Source: JAVXCQ01 sp036659415 (GTDB lineage: Bacteria; Bacillota; Negativicutes; Acidaminococcales; Acidaminococcaceae). Taken from it: DNA of 61,638 nucleotides. The stretch covers positions 1-61,638 of the forward strand of contig JAVXCQ010000014.1 in NCBI GenBank assembly GCA_036659415.1, written 5' to 3'. The translations under genes were made by a program, and so were the position numbers. The first letter of the stretch is position 1; every line of letters begins with the position of its first letter. The notes beneath the pieces are model-generated. The model was not told where the DNA came from, did not search any database, and saw nothing but the letters and a program-made list of their open reading frames with translations. Positions 8,317-16,571 of the stretch are shown in pieces.

Positions 8317-9153
8317 CTAATTAGCTTCAACTAGAATTTGAAATTGAAAAATATAGTCGGAACGTTTTTTGCAGGTCCAAAAATTAGTGAGAGGATAAAC
8401 AAAGAGGTCGCCGCTAGGCTTTAGTTCGTGTGCTGTCAGATAAGCTTTAAATAGGGGAATGCAACGTTTAGTCATGTCTAGCTTTGTCCCTTGCAGGTAG
8501 ATAGTCAGATAGTTGCCAGCTGGTTTAGTTGTATATTCTGTAGGCAGGTGCTTGTGATCTGATAATTTGCGAAAGAGTCTGCAGTTGCTTAGGGGTGCGC
8601 TACCAAGAAAATTATTGTGAGTAATGAGCATGCCAAAAGCTGGATCAACGTGATAGGGGTGAGCCTTGAACTTGACTTGTTGTTTGATGAAAATATCCAT
8701 ATTGGATTTTTTGATGGCCGTTAAGAGAAAGCTTTCACTAATTTCAATAAATTGTTTAGGGAGGGCAACAACAGTGGGTGTTTCCAAAACAACATCATGG
8801 ACGTTGGTTAGTTCTTGAGCGAATTTTTGTAAACTTCTTTTTTTGCTTTGCAAAAGTTTAATGTCGCGGTCTAGTTCTTTATTCTGTACAGTTAAAAGAT
8901 TTTCCAATTCTTTTAAATTTTTATTAGCTAAATAAGCCTTAATTTCCGGTAGCGGTAGGCCTAATTTGCGTAAATTGGTAACTATTTGTAGTTCAAAAAA
9001 TTGTTCAGCTAAATAATAACGATAGCCGTTTTCATCAGTCGTTACAGGCTTAAAAATATTTTCGCGATCATAGTATAACAATAGTGCTTTGGAAATACCG
9101 ACGTATCTTGCCAGTTCACCAGGCGTAAAGTATATGGTTTTTAAATTTTCCAT
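8317..9153 (-). CDS. MerR-family regulator (proposed activator of the tetrapyrrole/metal regulon)
   Basis: 278 residues: N-terminal MerR helix-turn-helix (about 8-75; FTPGELARYVGISKALLLYY, ENGYRYYLAEQF), coiled-coil linker (about 80-120), and a C-terminal BmrR/GyrI-like effector domain (about 130-275). The start ATG at 9153 has GGAGG at 9158-9162. It is divergent from the large transport/chelatase operon, whose promoter P3 begins 9 bases upstream of this ORF. Two further promoters in the window share the P3 operator sequence, so I infer control of all three. The GyrI-like fold is related to SOUL/heme-binding proteins, which would fit a tetrapyrrole ligand, but no ligand can be read from the sequence. 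Confidence 0.85.
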   Translation of the reverse strand: MENLKTIYFTPGELARYVGISKALLLYYDRENIFKPVTTDENGYRYYLAEQFFELQIVTNLRKLGLPLPEIKAYLANKNLKELENLLTVQNKELDRDIKLLQSKKRSLQKFAQELTNVHDVVLETPTVVALPKQFIEISESFLLTAIKKSNMDIFIKQQVKFKAHPYHVDPAFGMLITHNNFLGSAPLSNCRLFRKLSDHKHLPTEYTTKPAGNYLTIYLQGTKLDMTKRCIPLFKAYLTAHELKPSGDLFVYPLTNFWTCKKRSDYIFQFQILVEAN

Positions 9154-9162
9154 AGAGCCTCC

Positions 9163-9193
9163 TTGACTGTGTAATTACTTCATAGTATATCAT
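9163..9193 (+). promoter_or_regulatory. MerR-type promoter P3 (transport/chelatase operon)
   Basis: -35 TTGACT (9163-9168), 19-bp spacer (9169-9187), -10 TATCAT (9188-9193). The start of the spacer (GTGTAATTAC) and the ATAG near its end match P1 and P2; a perfect GTAATTAC palindrome is inside. It drives the operon starting at 9341, leaving a leader of about 140 bases. Confidence 0.8.
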
Positions 9194-9211
9194 ATTGAAC
9201 AATGAAGTTAA
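9184..9211 (-). promoter_or_regulatory. Putative promoter of the MerR-type gene, overlapping P3
   Basis: On the minus strand: -35 TTAACT (9206-9211), 16-bp spacer, -10 TATACT (9184-9189). Its -10 overlaps that of the divergent P3, so regulator binding in the P3 spacer would also affect this promoter, as in classic autoregulated MerR systems. Confidence 0.45.
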
Positions 9212-9340
9212 ATAGGAACTAATATCAATAAAAGGAATGAGTTTAGTAATAGTAGCCTTAAATTTTGTACGATACAAGGTAAAACTAAAAATTATTTTAG
9301 TGTGTTAAGTTATCACTTTAGAAATTGAGGAGTACTGCTG

Positions 9341-10183
9341 ATGATTAAAATCAACAACTTAACTAAAAAATTTGGAAACCGAATAGCGGTTGACAAGCTT
9401 TCTTTGGAAATTAAAGCGGGAGAAATATTTGGACTCCTGGGACCAAACGGAGCCGGCAAAACGACGATCGTAAGAATTTTGACGCTATTGGCAAAACTTA
9501 CTGCTGGTAACGCTCAAATTAATGGCTTAGATATTTACACACATGCCGCTACAGTAAAAAAACTGATTGGCGTTGTGCCCCAACATTTAAATTTAGATTT
9601 AGATTTAACTGGTAGAGAAAACCTAATTTTACAAGCGAAAATGCACCATTTACGAGATGCCGAGGAGAGAAAGTACAAAGTGGACGAAGTATTAGCTTTT
9701 ATTGAGCTGGCATCCAGAGCAGATGAGCTTTGTCGCACTTATTCCGGCGGAATGAAAAGACGATTAATGATTGGTTGCGCACTAATTCATCAACCGCAAG
9801 TATTGTTTCTTGACGAACCTACTGTGGGGCTTGACCCTCAAGTACGGAGAAAAATATGGGATTTAATTCGGGTAATGAATCAATCCGGTATGACCGTGCT
9901 TTTGACTACGCATTATATTGAAGAGGCAGAGCAACTGTGCAAGCGGGTAGCAATTATGGAACAAGGGCGGATTATTGCTTTGGATACACCACAGGATTTA
10001 AGAAAAAAAGTTGGCGAAGTAGTGGTGGAGTGGTTGGCGGAAGAACATACAGTCAGTAAAATTTTTAGCTCGCGAGAAAAAGCAACGGCTTTTGCCGGTA
10101 CGTTAAAGGGTGCGGCAACCATTCGTAATGCCAATTTAGAAGACGTCTTTATTGAACTTACAGGGAGGAGAGTGAATGAATAA
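9341..10183 (+). CDS. ABC-2 type exporter ATPase (DrrA/NodI-like)
   Basis: 280 residues. ATP-binding cassette: Walker A GPNGAGKTT (about 36-44), Q-loop VVPQHLN, signature YSGGMKRR (about 134), Walker B VLFLDEP (about 155-161), H-loop TTHYIEEAE. The C-terminal tail resembles that of DrrA/NodI/CcmA-type exporters. It pairs with the permease that starts within its last codons. RBS GAGGAG. First gene of the operon behind P3. Cargo unknown; in this setting a toxic or spent tetrapyrrole, drug or modified peptide are candidates. Confidence 0.92.
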   Translation: MIKINNLTKKFGNRIAVDKLSLEIKAGEIFGLLGPNGAGKTTIVRILTLLAKLTAGNAQINGLDIYTHAATVKKLIGVVPQHLNLDLDLTGRENLILQAKMHHLRDAEERKYKVDEVLAFIELASRADELCRTYSGGMKRRLMIGCALIHQPQVLFLDEPTVGLDPQVRRKIWDLIRVMNQSGMTVLLTTHYIEEAEQLCKRVAIMEQGRIIALDTPQDLRKKVGEVVVEWLAEEHTVSKIFSSREKATAFAGTLKGAATIRNANLEDVFIELTGRRVNE

Positions 10184-10928
10184 TTTTTTTTATGATATTT
10201 TGACGGTATTTTGGCGAGATTGGCTAGTGCTAAAAAGAACTTTAGTAAAATTTATGTTGTCGAGAATGATTACGCCCTTTCTTTATATTTTGGCCTTTGG
10301 TTTGGGCTTAGGACGCAATATTTCTGTGGACGGCGGTTCTTATTTAAACTTTATTATTCCCGGCATGCTTGCAATGAATTCCATGAATATAGCTTTTAGT
10401 ACTGTCGCTAATCCTTTGAATATGGCGAGGCTCTATCATCATACTTTAGAAACTTATGTGATTTCACCAATCTCCTCTTGGGCTTTTATTTGGGGCAAGG
10501 TTCTGTCTGGTATAGTGCGCGGCTTGATTTCCACCGCTATTATTCTCTTGATTGCTTATGCTTTAGGTGTGCAGGTCTGTATTAGTGGGTGGTTTCTACC
10601 ACTACTAATTTTAAATTGCGGAGTTTTTGCAGCCTTAGCCATAGTGGCAGCAATGGCGATGTCTACTCATGAAGATATGGCCAATTTTAGTACATATTTT
10701 TTGGTGCCAATGTCTTTTCTTTGTGGTACATTTTTTAAAAACGAGGGGTTTCCGGTAGCGATTAAGTATTTTTTGACGGTGCTACCGCTTACCCCAGCTA
10801 GCAATGCTTTAAGAGCGGTGAGTAATGCGCAACCAGTGGACTGGCAGTGGCCGCTATTAATGGGGTTTTATTTTATTTTATTTATGTGTTTAGCGTATTG
10901 GTTTGTTGCTAAAAAAAGAGAAGAATAA
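10176..10928 (+). CDS. ABC-2 type exporter permease (DrrB/NodJ-like)
   Basis: 250 residues with six hydrophobic segments. The N-terminal cytoplasmic amphipathic region, the ITPFLYILAFGLGLG segment and the central SPISSWAFIWGKVLSGIVRGL match the ABC2_membrane family (NodJ/DrrB). It overlaps the ATPase gene by 8 bases and has GGAGG upstream, so both are translated together as one exporter. Confidence 0.92.
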   Translation: MNNFFYDILTVFWRDWLVLKRTLVKFMLSRMITPFLYILAFGLGLGRNISVDGGSYLNFIIPGMLAMNSMNIAFSTVANPLNMARLYHHTLETYVISPISSWAFIWGKVLSGIVRGLISTAIILLIAYALGVQVCISGWFLPLLILNCGVFAALAIVAAMAMSTHEDMANFSTYFLVPMSFLCGTFFKNEGFPVAIKYFLTVLPLTPASNALRAVSNAQPVDWQWPLLMGFYFILFMCLAYWFVAKKREE

Positions 10929-10954
10929 ATTTAAAAAGGCAAGGATTAATACTT

Positions 10955-12622
10955 ATGATAAAAATTGTGGTGCTAATGCTGTTTTTTATGCAATTTTGTG
11001 GTACAGCTTTTGCCGCCGGGACGGTTAGGCTAGAGGCTGTTTTTCCTCACAATATTGAGCGGAGATTGGAGCAGAAGCTGGTTGTGGGAAGTACTAATCA
11101 GTTATTTTTTAACTTGGAAAGCGTAAATAATGTGGTGAGCCAAAATGCTGTTATTACAGTGAACGCGCCGCGAGGATTACAACCAGTTAATTTGGAAAGT
11201 AATTGGACCTTGCAAACAGGTAAGAACGGTGATTTTATCTTGACTACCGTTCTTAGGCTGGAGGCTAATTATTGTCAAAAATTTGGGATGCTTGCTTTTA
11301 AAGCAACGCAGGAATTAATGGACGCAGCAAACAAGAGTTTGCAGATTAGTGTTGATATAGGGGACGAAAAAATTGCAAAGACGCTACCGTTTCTAGTGGA
11401 GAGCGGTATGGTACCTCTAGTGCCACTAGCAACCGGCGGGGAAGCTAAAAACTTTGGCTGGTATATTAATAAAGTAGTTCTACCAGTTGACGAACGAGGA
11501 CAACGTGATGCCAAAGTCCAAGAGGGCTGTGTGTACGTTCGAGCTATTGAATTTGAAAACTTGCGCAACCGCTTAACTGGTGAGGGCGCTACTAACTGGG
11601 CAGTTGTGCATAACCATCCGGCAACACATTTGCTACTGGAACTAGCTAATCCACAAAAGGACGTCAAGTTACTTAAATTTAAGGCAGTATTAGTGGATAA
11701 AATAACGGGTACTGTAGTGGCGGGATTGCGTCCTGCTGGGCAAACAGAAGAGAATGAGTCGCAAAACTGGTCAGAAAATAGCGAATCGGCTAATGCTACT
11801 ACTGCTTTAATCGCGTTAGCCGGGATGAAGAACCAAAGCTTTATTTTACCTTTATATATTGATACTGAAAAACTCCTCGCCGGTGATTATAATTTGCGAC
11901 TGACGGTGAGCGGTAATGGCGAGGAACAAACACAGGCATTACCTATTACCATCGCTAAAAAACGTAGCATTGGTATTTTTTCCCTTGCCTTTTCGGTACT
12001 GTGCTTGCTAGTACTTATAGGAGGGATGAGGAAAATAAAACAAACTATTAGTAACATTGGAGCCAAAGGGGCGATCACCGTAGCACTGTTTGCAGCAATT
12101 GCCTTTGGTAGTGTCGTTTTACCAACTACCATCGTAGGCGATTTTTTAAAAGTTTTTTTAGGACCTTTTTCCAGCTTGCTGACAGGGTTATTAAGTGGTA
12201 CGCTCTTGTATTTACTACTTCTGGCTTTATTGATTTTATATCGTAAACCTGGTGTTGCAGCTTTATTTTTCCTTTTGAAATGGCTTTTGTCAGGCATCAT
12301 GTTTGGTCGTTTTACACCACTGGGCATACTTAGCTATGCAGTATATATTGTAGTGCTAGAAGTAGTTTTAATAGGTTGTGGATTTTATCGCAAGCAACAG
12401 TTAACTAAGCGGTATATGTTTTTGGTGGCACTCTTGTTGGGTATAGCTGATGCTTTTATTACGCTAATTAATCTGGAACAAATGATGTTTTTCTATAGAT
12501 TATATTATGCTGATTGGTATTTGGCATTATACATGTTAGTCAATGGTTTAATTTATAGTAGCATTGGCAGCTTTATGGGCTATAAGGTTGGCGCTAAATT
12601 AGAGCAGATAATAGGTGAATAA
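10955..12622 (+). CDS. ECF transporter S component (YkoE-like) with large N-terminal extracytoplasmic domain
   Basis: 555 residues. Signal sequence 1-20, then a beta-rich region of about 310 residues predicted outside the membrane, then five or six transmembrane helices (about 336-550). The membrane part resembles YkoE-type substrate-binding subunits: LGPF near helix 2 and RKPGVAAL before helix 4 occur in YkoE in the same order. The gene order S component, double ATPase, T component is that of ykoEDC, which supports an energy-coupling-factor importer. S components are normally about 200 residues; the added external domain is unusual and could take substrate from a periplasmic carrier. It could also be misassigned, with the N-terminal domain being a receptor of its own. 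No family name recognised for that domain. Confidence 0.65.
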   Translation: MIKIVVLMLFFMQFCGTAFAAGTVRLEAVFPHNIERRLEQKLVVGSTNQLFFNLESVNNVVSQNAVITVNAPRGLQPVNLESNWTLQTGKNGDFILTTVLRLEANYCQKFGMLAFKATQELMDAANKSLQISVDIGDEKIAKTLPFLVESGMVPLVPLATGGEAKNFGWYINKVVLPVDERGQRDAKVQEGCVYVRAIEFENLRNRLTGEGATNWAVVHNHPATHLLLELANPQKDVKLLKFKAVLVDKITGTVVAGLRPAGQTEENESQNWSENSESANATTALIALAGMKNQSFILPLYIDTEKLLAGDYNLRLTVSGNGEEQTQALPITIAKKRSIGIFSLAFSVLCLLVLIGGMRKIKQTISNIGAKGAITVALFAAIAFGSVVLPTTIVGDFLKVFLGPFSSLLTGLLSGTLLYLLLLALLILYRKPGVAALFFLLKWLLSGIMFGRFTPLGILSYAVYIVVLEVVLIGCGFYRKQQLTKRYMFLVALLLGIADAFITLINLEQMMFFYRLYYADWYLALYMLVNGLIYSSIGSFMGYKVGAKLEQIIGE

Positions 12623-12624
12623 TA

Positions 12625-14280
12625 ATGTTGAAAATTAAAGCTGTTTCCTATCGGTATGCTGGCAGAAAACAGGGTACACTACACAATATTAATTTAACAA
12701 TTCAGTCCGGAGAAATGGTTTTAATTGCTGGTCGTACAGGTTGTGGTAAATCCACTTTAATTAAGGTAATTAATGGTTTATTGGCGGCTAGTAGTAAAGG
12801 AGATTTTAAGGGGCAAGTTAGTATTGACGCTACTGATATTGCCACGTTAAGACCGGAAAAGTTGGGCTTAATGGTGGGAACAGTTTACCAATCGCCTGAC
12901 GATCAGCTTTTTGCCATGACGGTAGAAGATGAGGTTGCGTTTATTTTAGAGAATCAGGGCATGGCAGCTGATGTTATTCGAGTGGCGGTACACAAGACTT
13001 TGGCGCAAGTTGGCTTAGCGGGTTTAGAGAAGCGAGGCATCCATGCTCTCTCCGGTGGACAGCGGCAAAGGTTGGCGCTCGCTTCAGTTTTAGTCAGTAA
13101 ACCGCGTATTTTAATTCTTGATGAACCGGTGAGTCAAATGAACTCCAGTAGTGTGGTAGAGTTTTTGCACTTATTGCAACAATTAAATGTAGAGGCCGGT
13201 ATCACAATTATTGTGGTTGAACATCGTGTACATGAATTAGCACAATATTTTCCACGCTTAGTCGTAATGAATAAAGGGAGCATAATTTTTGATGGTGATA
13301 TTAACGCAGCGTGGGCGGCTATTGGAACAAAAGAAGATTATGGCTTAAGAGAACCACAAAATGTGAAATTGTGTAGAACTCTTAAACTACCGCACTTAGA
13401 GATGGCAACGACAGCAGTGGTAGAACAAATTAAAACTCACTGTTGTTTACATGGCTATACCGGTAAGAAACTAGCAATACAGGTTTTTGAGAGGGAGCCG
13501 GTGTTAACGGGCGTAAATGTTTCTTTCGCTTATCCTGGGAGTAAAAAAAATGTTTTGCAAGGGATAAATTTACACTTACAACGAGGTGAAATCGTCGTTT
13601 TAATGGGCTATAACGGTGCCGGTAAAAGCACCTTGCTTAATTTGATTGCGGGGTTAACAGCACCGAGTACTGGCGAACTGCAGCTTTGGGGTGGCGAGGT
13701 GGCAGCCAATGCCCAGCGGTTGGCTTTTTTGCGTCAAGATCCAGATTTGATGCTCCTTGCGGATACAGTACAAGAAGAAGTGTTGTGGAAAAATCAGCGT
13801 ATTACTGCTAGTGAAGCAGATATTTTGCTTAAAAAGCTAGATTTATATGATAAAAAAGGTGATTTTCCCTTAGCCCTTAGCAAGGGTCAAAGATTAAGAG
13901 TGGTACTAGCTAGTTTACTAGCACGCAAACCAGAAATTATTTTGCTAGACGAACCTACGACAGGACAGGACCAACAAAGTTTGTTGGATATTAGGCAACT
14001 TGTTACAGAATTTGCACAACAAGGTGGCAGTGTCCTTTTGTGCACGCATGATGTGGAACTGGCAACTGAACTCGCTGATCGGGTGTTGTTAATGTATGAG
14101 GGCCACATTGTGGCGAGCGGTACACCCCTTACTATTTTGGGTAATCAAGTTTTATTACAGAAGGTGGGACTAGTTAATCCACCGATGTTAAATCTCAGTA
14201 CAACTTTAGGCATCGGAACTTGCACGACTATACAGGAGGTGAAGCATTATGTCGATGAGGCAGTTGTGGGAAGGCTGTGA
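12625..14280 (+). CDS. ECF transporter double ATPase (YkoD/CbiO-CbiO fusion)
   Basis: 551 residues with two ABC modules. Module 1: Walker A GRTGCGKST (about 33-42), signature LSGGQRQR (about 142), Walker B ILILDEP. Module 2: Walker A GYNGAGKST (about 328-336), LSKGQRLR (about 418; degenerate signature with Lys in place of Gly), Walker B IILLDEP. It is the fused A/A' energising unit of an ECF importer, like YkoD. It starts 2 bases after the S component and overlaps the T component by 32 bases. Confidence 0.93.
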   Translation: MLKIKAVSYRYAGRKQGTLHNINLTIQSGEMVLIAGRTGCGKSTLIKVINGLLAASSKGDFKGQVSIDATDIATLRPEKLGLMVGTVYQSPDDQLFAMTVEDEVAFILENQGMAADVIRVAVHKTLAQVGLAGLEKRGIHALSGGQRQRLALASVLVSKPRILILDEPVSQMNSSSVVEFLHLLQQLNVEAGITIIVVEHRVHELAQYFPRLVVMNKGSIIFDGDINAAWAAIGTKEDYGLREPQNVKLCRTLKLPHLEMATTAVVEQIKTHCCLHGYTGKKLAIQVFEREPVLTGVNVSFAYPGSKKNVLQGINLHLQRGEIVVLMGYNGAGKSTLLNLIAGLTAPSTGELQLWGGEVAANAQRLAFLRQDPDLMLLADTVQEEVLWKNQRITASEADILLKKLDLYDKKGDFPLALSKGQRLRVVLASLLARKPEIILLDEPTTGQDQQSLLDIRQLVTEFAQQGGSVLLCTHDVELATELADRVLLMYEGHIVASGTPLTILGNQVLLQKVGLVNPPMLNLSTTLGIGTCTTIQEVKHYVDEAVVGRL

Positions 14281-15121
14281 TGCAGCACCTTTTGCTCAAA
14301 ATATTAATGGTAGGACGAAGCTGTGTGTGCTCTTTGCTTTTGCCTTGTTGACGGTTACGATTGATAATCCGCGTTCGCTTTTTCTGCTTTTTTCTGTGGC
14401 TTTAGGCTTGCATTTAGTGGCACAAACATCTGTGTATAAATGGCAAGTTCTAGCAGTGCTCATCATGCTCGGTTTGTGGGGCTCAATGGTCAGCCAAGCT
14501 TTGTTTTTTGCGCAGAACCCGCGTACACCGCTGGTGGTACTACTAGCACCGGACTTTCCTTATTTAGGCAAGTTGACAGGGGGGCTCATTATTTACCGTG
14601 AAGGTGTTATTTATGGTGCTGTGCAGGGGTTGCGTTCTTCCATCATGCTCACTTTAGGGCTTTTGGTTTGCTGGACGTCAGACCCCAGGCAGCTCTTACG
14701 AGCTTTAACAGCGTGGAAGTTATCGCCACAGATGGCCTTTATGCTAGTAACAGCACTCCGCTTTTTGCCGGTATTGGCAGCAGAAACTGGTGAGGTGCTT
14801 ATAGCTCTTCGCTTGCGCTCTGATAGTGCTACTGGCAGAAGTAGCGTGGTTAGACATTTGCCCTATGTGGCTAATCCTTTACTTGCACGCTGTTTACGCA
14901 GAGCACAAACTTTGGCTTTATCGGTGGTAAGCAGAGGCTTTTTTTTAGCCAATAAAAAAACTGGCGACGCGTGGCCAACTAGAGAACGTCTGTTGTGTTT
15001 AATTTTAGTTTTATTGGTAGGTGTAATTGTCGGGGGGAAAATAATTTATTTGCTAGCAGAACATGGGTACTATTTTGGTGAATTTAGATTGCTTTATGAT
15101 TGGACGAAAACATACTTATGA
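14249..15121 (+). CDS. ECF transporter T component (CbiQ/EcfT family)
   Basis: 290-residue membrane protein with about five helices. Cytoplasmic coupling helices are seen in ALRLRSDSATG and the ARCLRRAQTLALSVVSRGF segment, which corresponds to the Ala-Arg-rich coupling motifs of EcfT. It links the double ATPase to the S component. Start ATG 14249 has AGGAGGTG upstream inside the ATPase gene. Its stop overlaps the next start (ATGA). Confidence 0.9.
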   Translation: MSMRQLWEGCDAAPFAQNINGRTKLCVLFAFALLTVTIDNPRSLFLLFSVALGLHLVAQTSVYKWQVLAVLIMLGLWGSMVSQALFFAQNPRTPLVVLLAPDFPYLGKLTGGLIIYREGVIYGAVQGLRSSIMLTLGLLVCWTSDPRQLLRALTAWKLSPQMAFMLVTALRFLPVLAAETGEVLIALRLRSDSATGRSSVVRHLPYVANPLLARCLRRAQTLALSVVSRGFFLANKKTGDAWPTRERLLCLILVLLVGVIVGGKIIYLLAEHGYYFGEFRLLYDWTKTYL

Positions 15122-16527
15122 AGAAAATTAAAGGTAAAATTGCACTTTTGCTACTGTTCCTATCCTGGTTAGCCTTATTGTGGATAACCGGGGAACGTAC
15201 GCCGTGGCAGATGTTTAATACAAGAGAACAAGGTGAGTCCGTAAGTGTTTATTTGGGCGATATACCGGTACAAAATTATGACAGAATGGGTTTCACTAAG
15301 GGCATCGTGCGCTCGGTAGCGAGAAATAATTCTTGGCTAGTAGGTACTGACAAAGGTGAGTTAGTGGCTTTTGACCGGGGAGGTAGACAACTGTGGCGCC
15401 GGTCTTTAGGTATTGGTAAACTTACGTCCATGGGTGTAAGTAAGGACGAAAAGATTGTTTTTGTTGGTGAACAAAGCCCGACAGGACAAATTTTTGCCGT
15501 GAATATTACTAACGGAGATTTACTTTGGAAACTAGCAACTGACCAATTTGTAGGAGCAGAGCCGGCACAGCGCTCTTACCCTTCGGTTGCACATATGAGT
15601 GTTGATGCTGCCGATAATGTATTTTTTACCGCATATCGATTTTCAATGGATCAAAAAGGTAATCGTACTAATGTGGGCAAGGTGTGTGCGGTAGATAAAA
15701 AGGGAACGCTTCTATGGCAATTTCCTCCAAATGAACCAATGGATACCTATGCTGTTTGGTGCGATGTATCGGATAAAGCAGGGAGCGTTGTAGTTTCGAC
15801 TTCCACCTATGAAATTACGCCGGAGATGAAATATCGCGATACCTTATATTTTTTAAATAAAACCACTGGTACACTTCTTCATTCGGAGTTTTTGGCGGCG
15901 ATTGTTCCCTTTAAAACAGTAGTTATGCGTGGCAGTCCCCAATTTTCTGCTACTGGTGAGTATTTAGCCGGATGCACCAGCGATGGCAGGGGATTTTTAT
16001 TCAACCGGGAGGGGAAACTATTATGGACACGCATTATTTCTAGTGCGCAAAAAGTCGGTGATGCTTGGATTAACGCTGGCGGACGTGATGCTTTTGTTTT
16101 GCCGACAGGAGTACTTTTTTCTACGGTGAATACTTTCAATCGTGAAAACTGGCAATTGCCTACGCCGGTGGAACATCCTGGTAATAATAGCCTTTTCATG
16201 TTTAATGTAGAGGGTGATTTTAAATATCGCCACAAAGCAGCAGGCACTATAGAAGAAATTGCTTTTGCTCAAGATCTGGTAGCCTGCGCTGTAGGTAGAA
16301 ATGTGCGAACACATAATTATCAAGCGGCGCATGGTTTAACGCTACTACGTTTAATAGATGGAGAATGTTTGCAACATTTTACCACAGCAGGACCTCTGCA
16401 AGCGGTAGCACTCAGTCAAGATGGTAACTTTGCCGGAGGAATAGAGGCGCCGGCGTTGACGCCAGAGGGTAAGATTCTAGGCTCTTATAGTTTTCATATT
16501 TGGGATTTGAGTGAAATTGCCCATTAA
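15118..16527 (+). CDS. Membrane-anchored PQQ-like beta-propeller protein
   Basis: 469 residues. An N-terminal hydrophobic helix (about 8-26, LLLLFLSWLALLWITG) acts as anchor or signal; there is no lipobox. The remainder shows repeated blade motifs typical of PQQ/quinoprotein-like propellers, such as GTDKGELVAFDRGGRQLWR, GQIFAVNITNGDLLWK, KGTLLWQFP and REGKLLWTR. Probably periplasmic. I chose ATG 15118, which overlaps the T component stop, over an in-frame ATG 18 bases upstream without a better RBS. Role unknown: a scaffold or ligand-binding protein delivering substrate to the ECF importer is plausible. Confidence 0.75.
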   Translation: MKKIKGKIALLLLFLSWLALLWITGERTPWQMFNTREQGESVSVYLGDIPVQNYDRMGFTKGIVRSVARNNSWLVGTDKGELVAFDRGGRQLWRRSLGIGKLTSMGVSKDEKIVFVGEQSPTGQIFAVNITNGDLLWKLATDQFVGAEPAQRSYPSVAHMSVDAADNVFFTAYRFSMDQKGNRTNVGKVCAVDKKGTLLWQFPPNEPMDTYAVWCDVSDKAGSVVVSTSTYEITPEMKYRDTLYFLNKTTGTLLHSEFLAAIVPFKTVVMRGSPQFSATGEYLAGCTSDGRGFLFNREGKLLWTRIISSAQKVGDAWINAGGRDAFVLPTGVLFSTVNTFNRENWQLPTPVEHPGNNSLFMFNVEGDFKYRHKAAGTIEEIAFAQDLVACAVGRNVRTHNYQAAHGLTLLRLIDGECLQHFTTAGPLQAVALSQDGNFAGGIEAPALTPEGKILGSYSFHIWDLSEIAH

Positions 16528-16571
16528 AGGTAAGGTAAGAAGGAACTTAATAACGAAAGAGGCGAGCAAGA

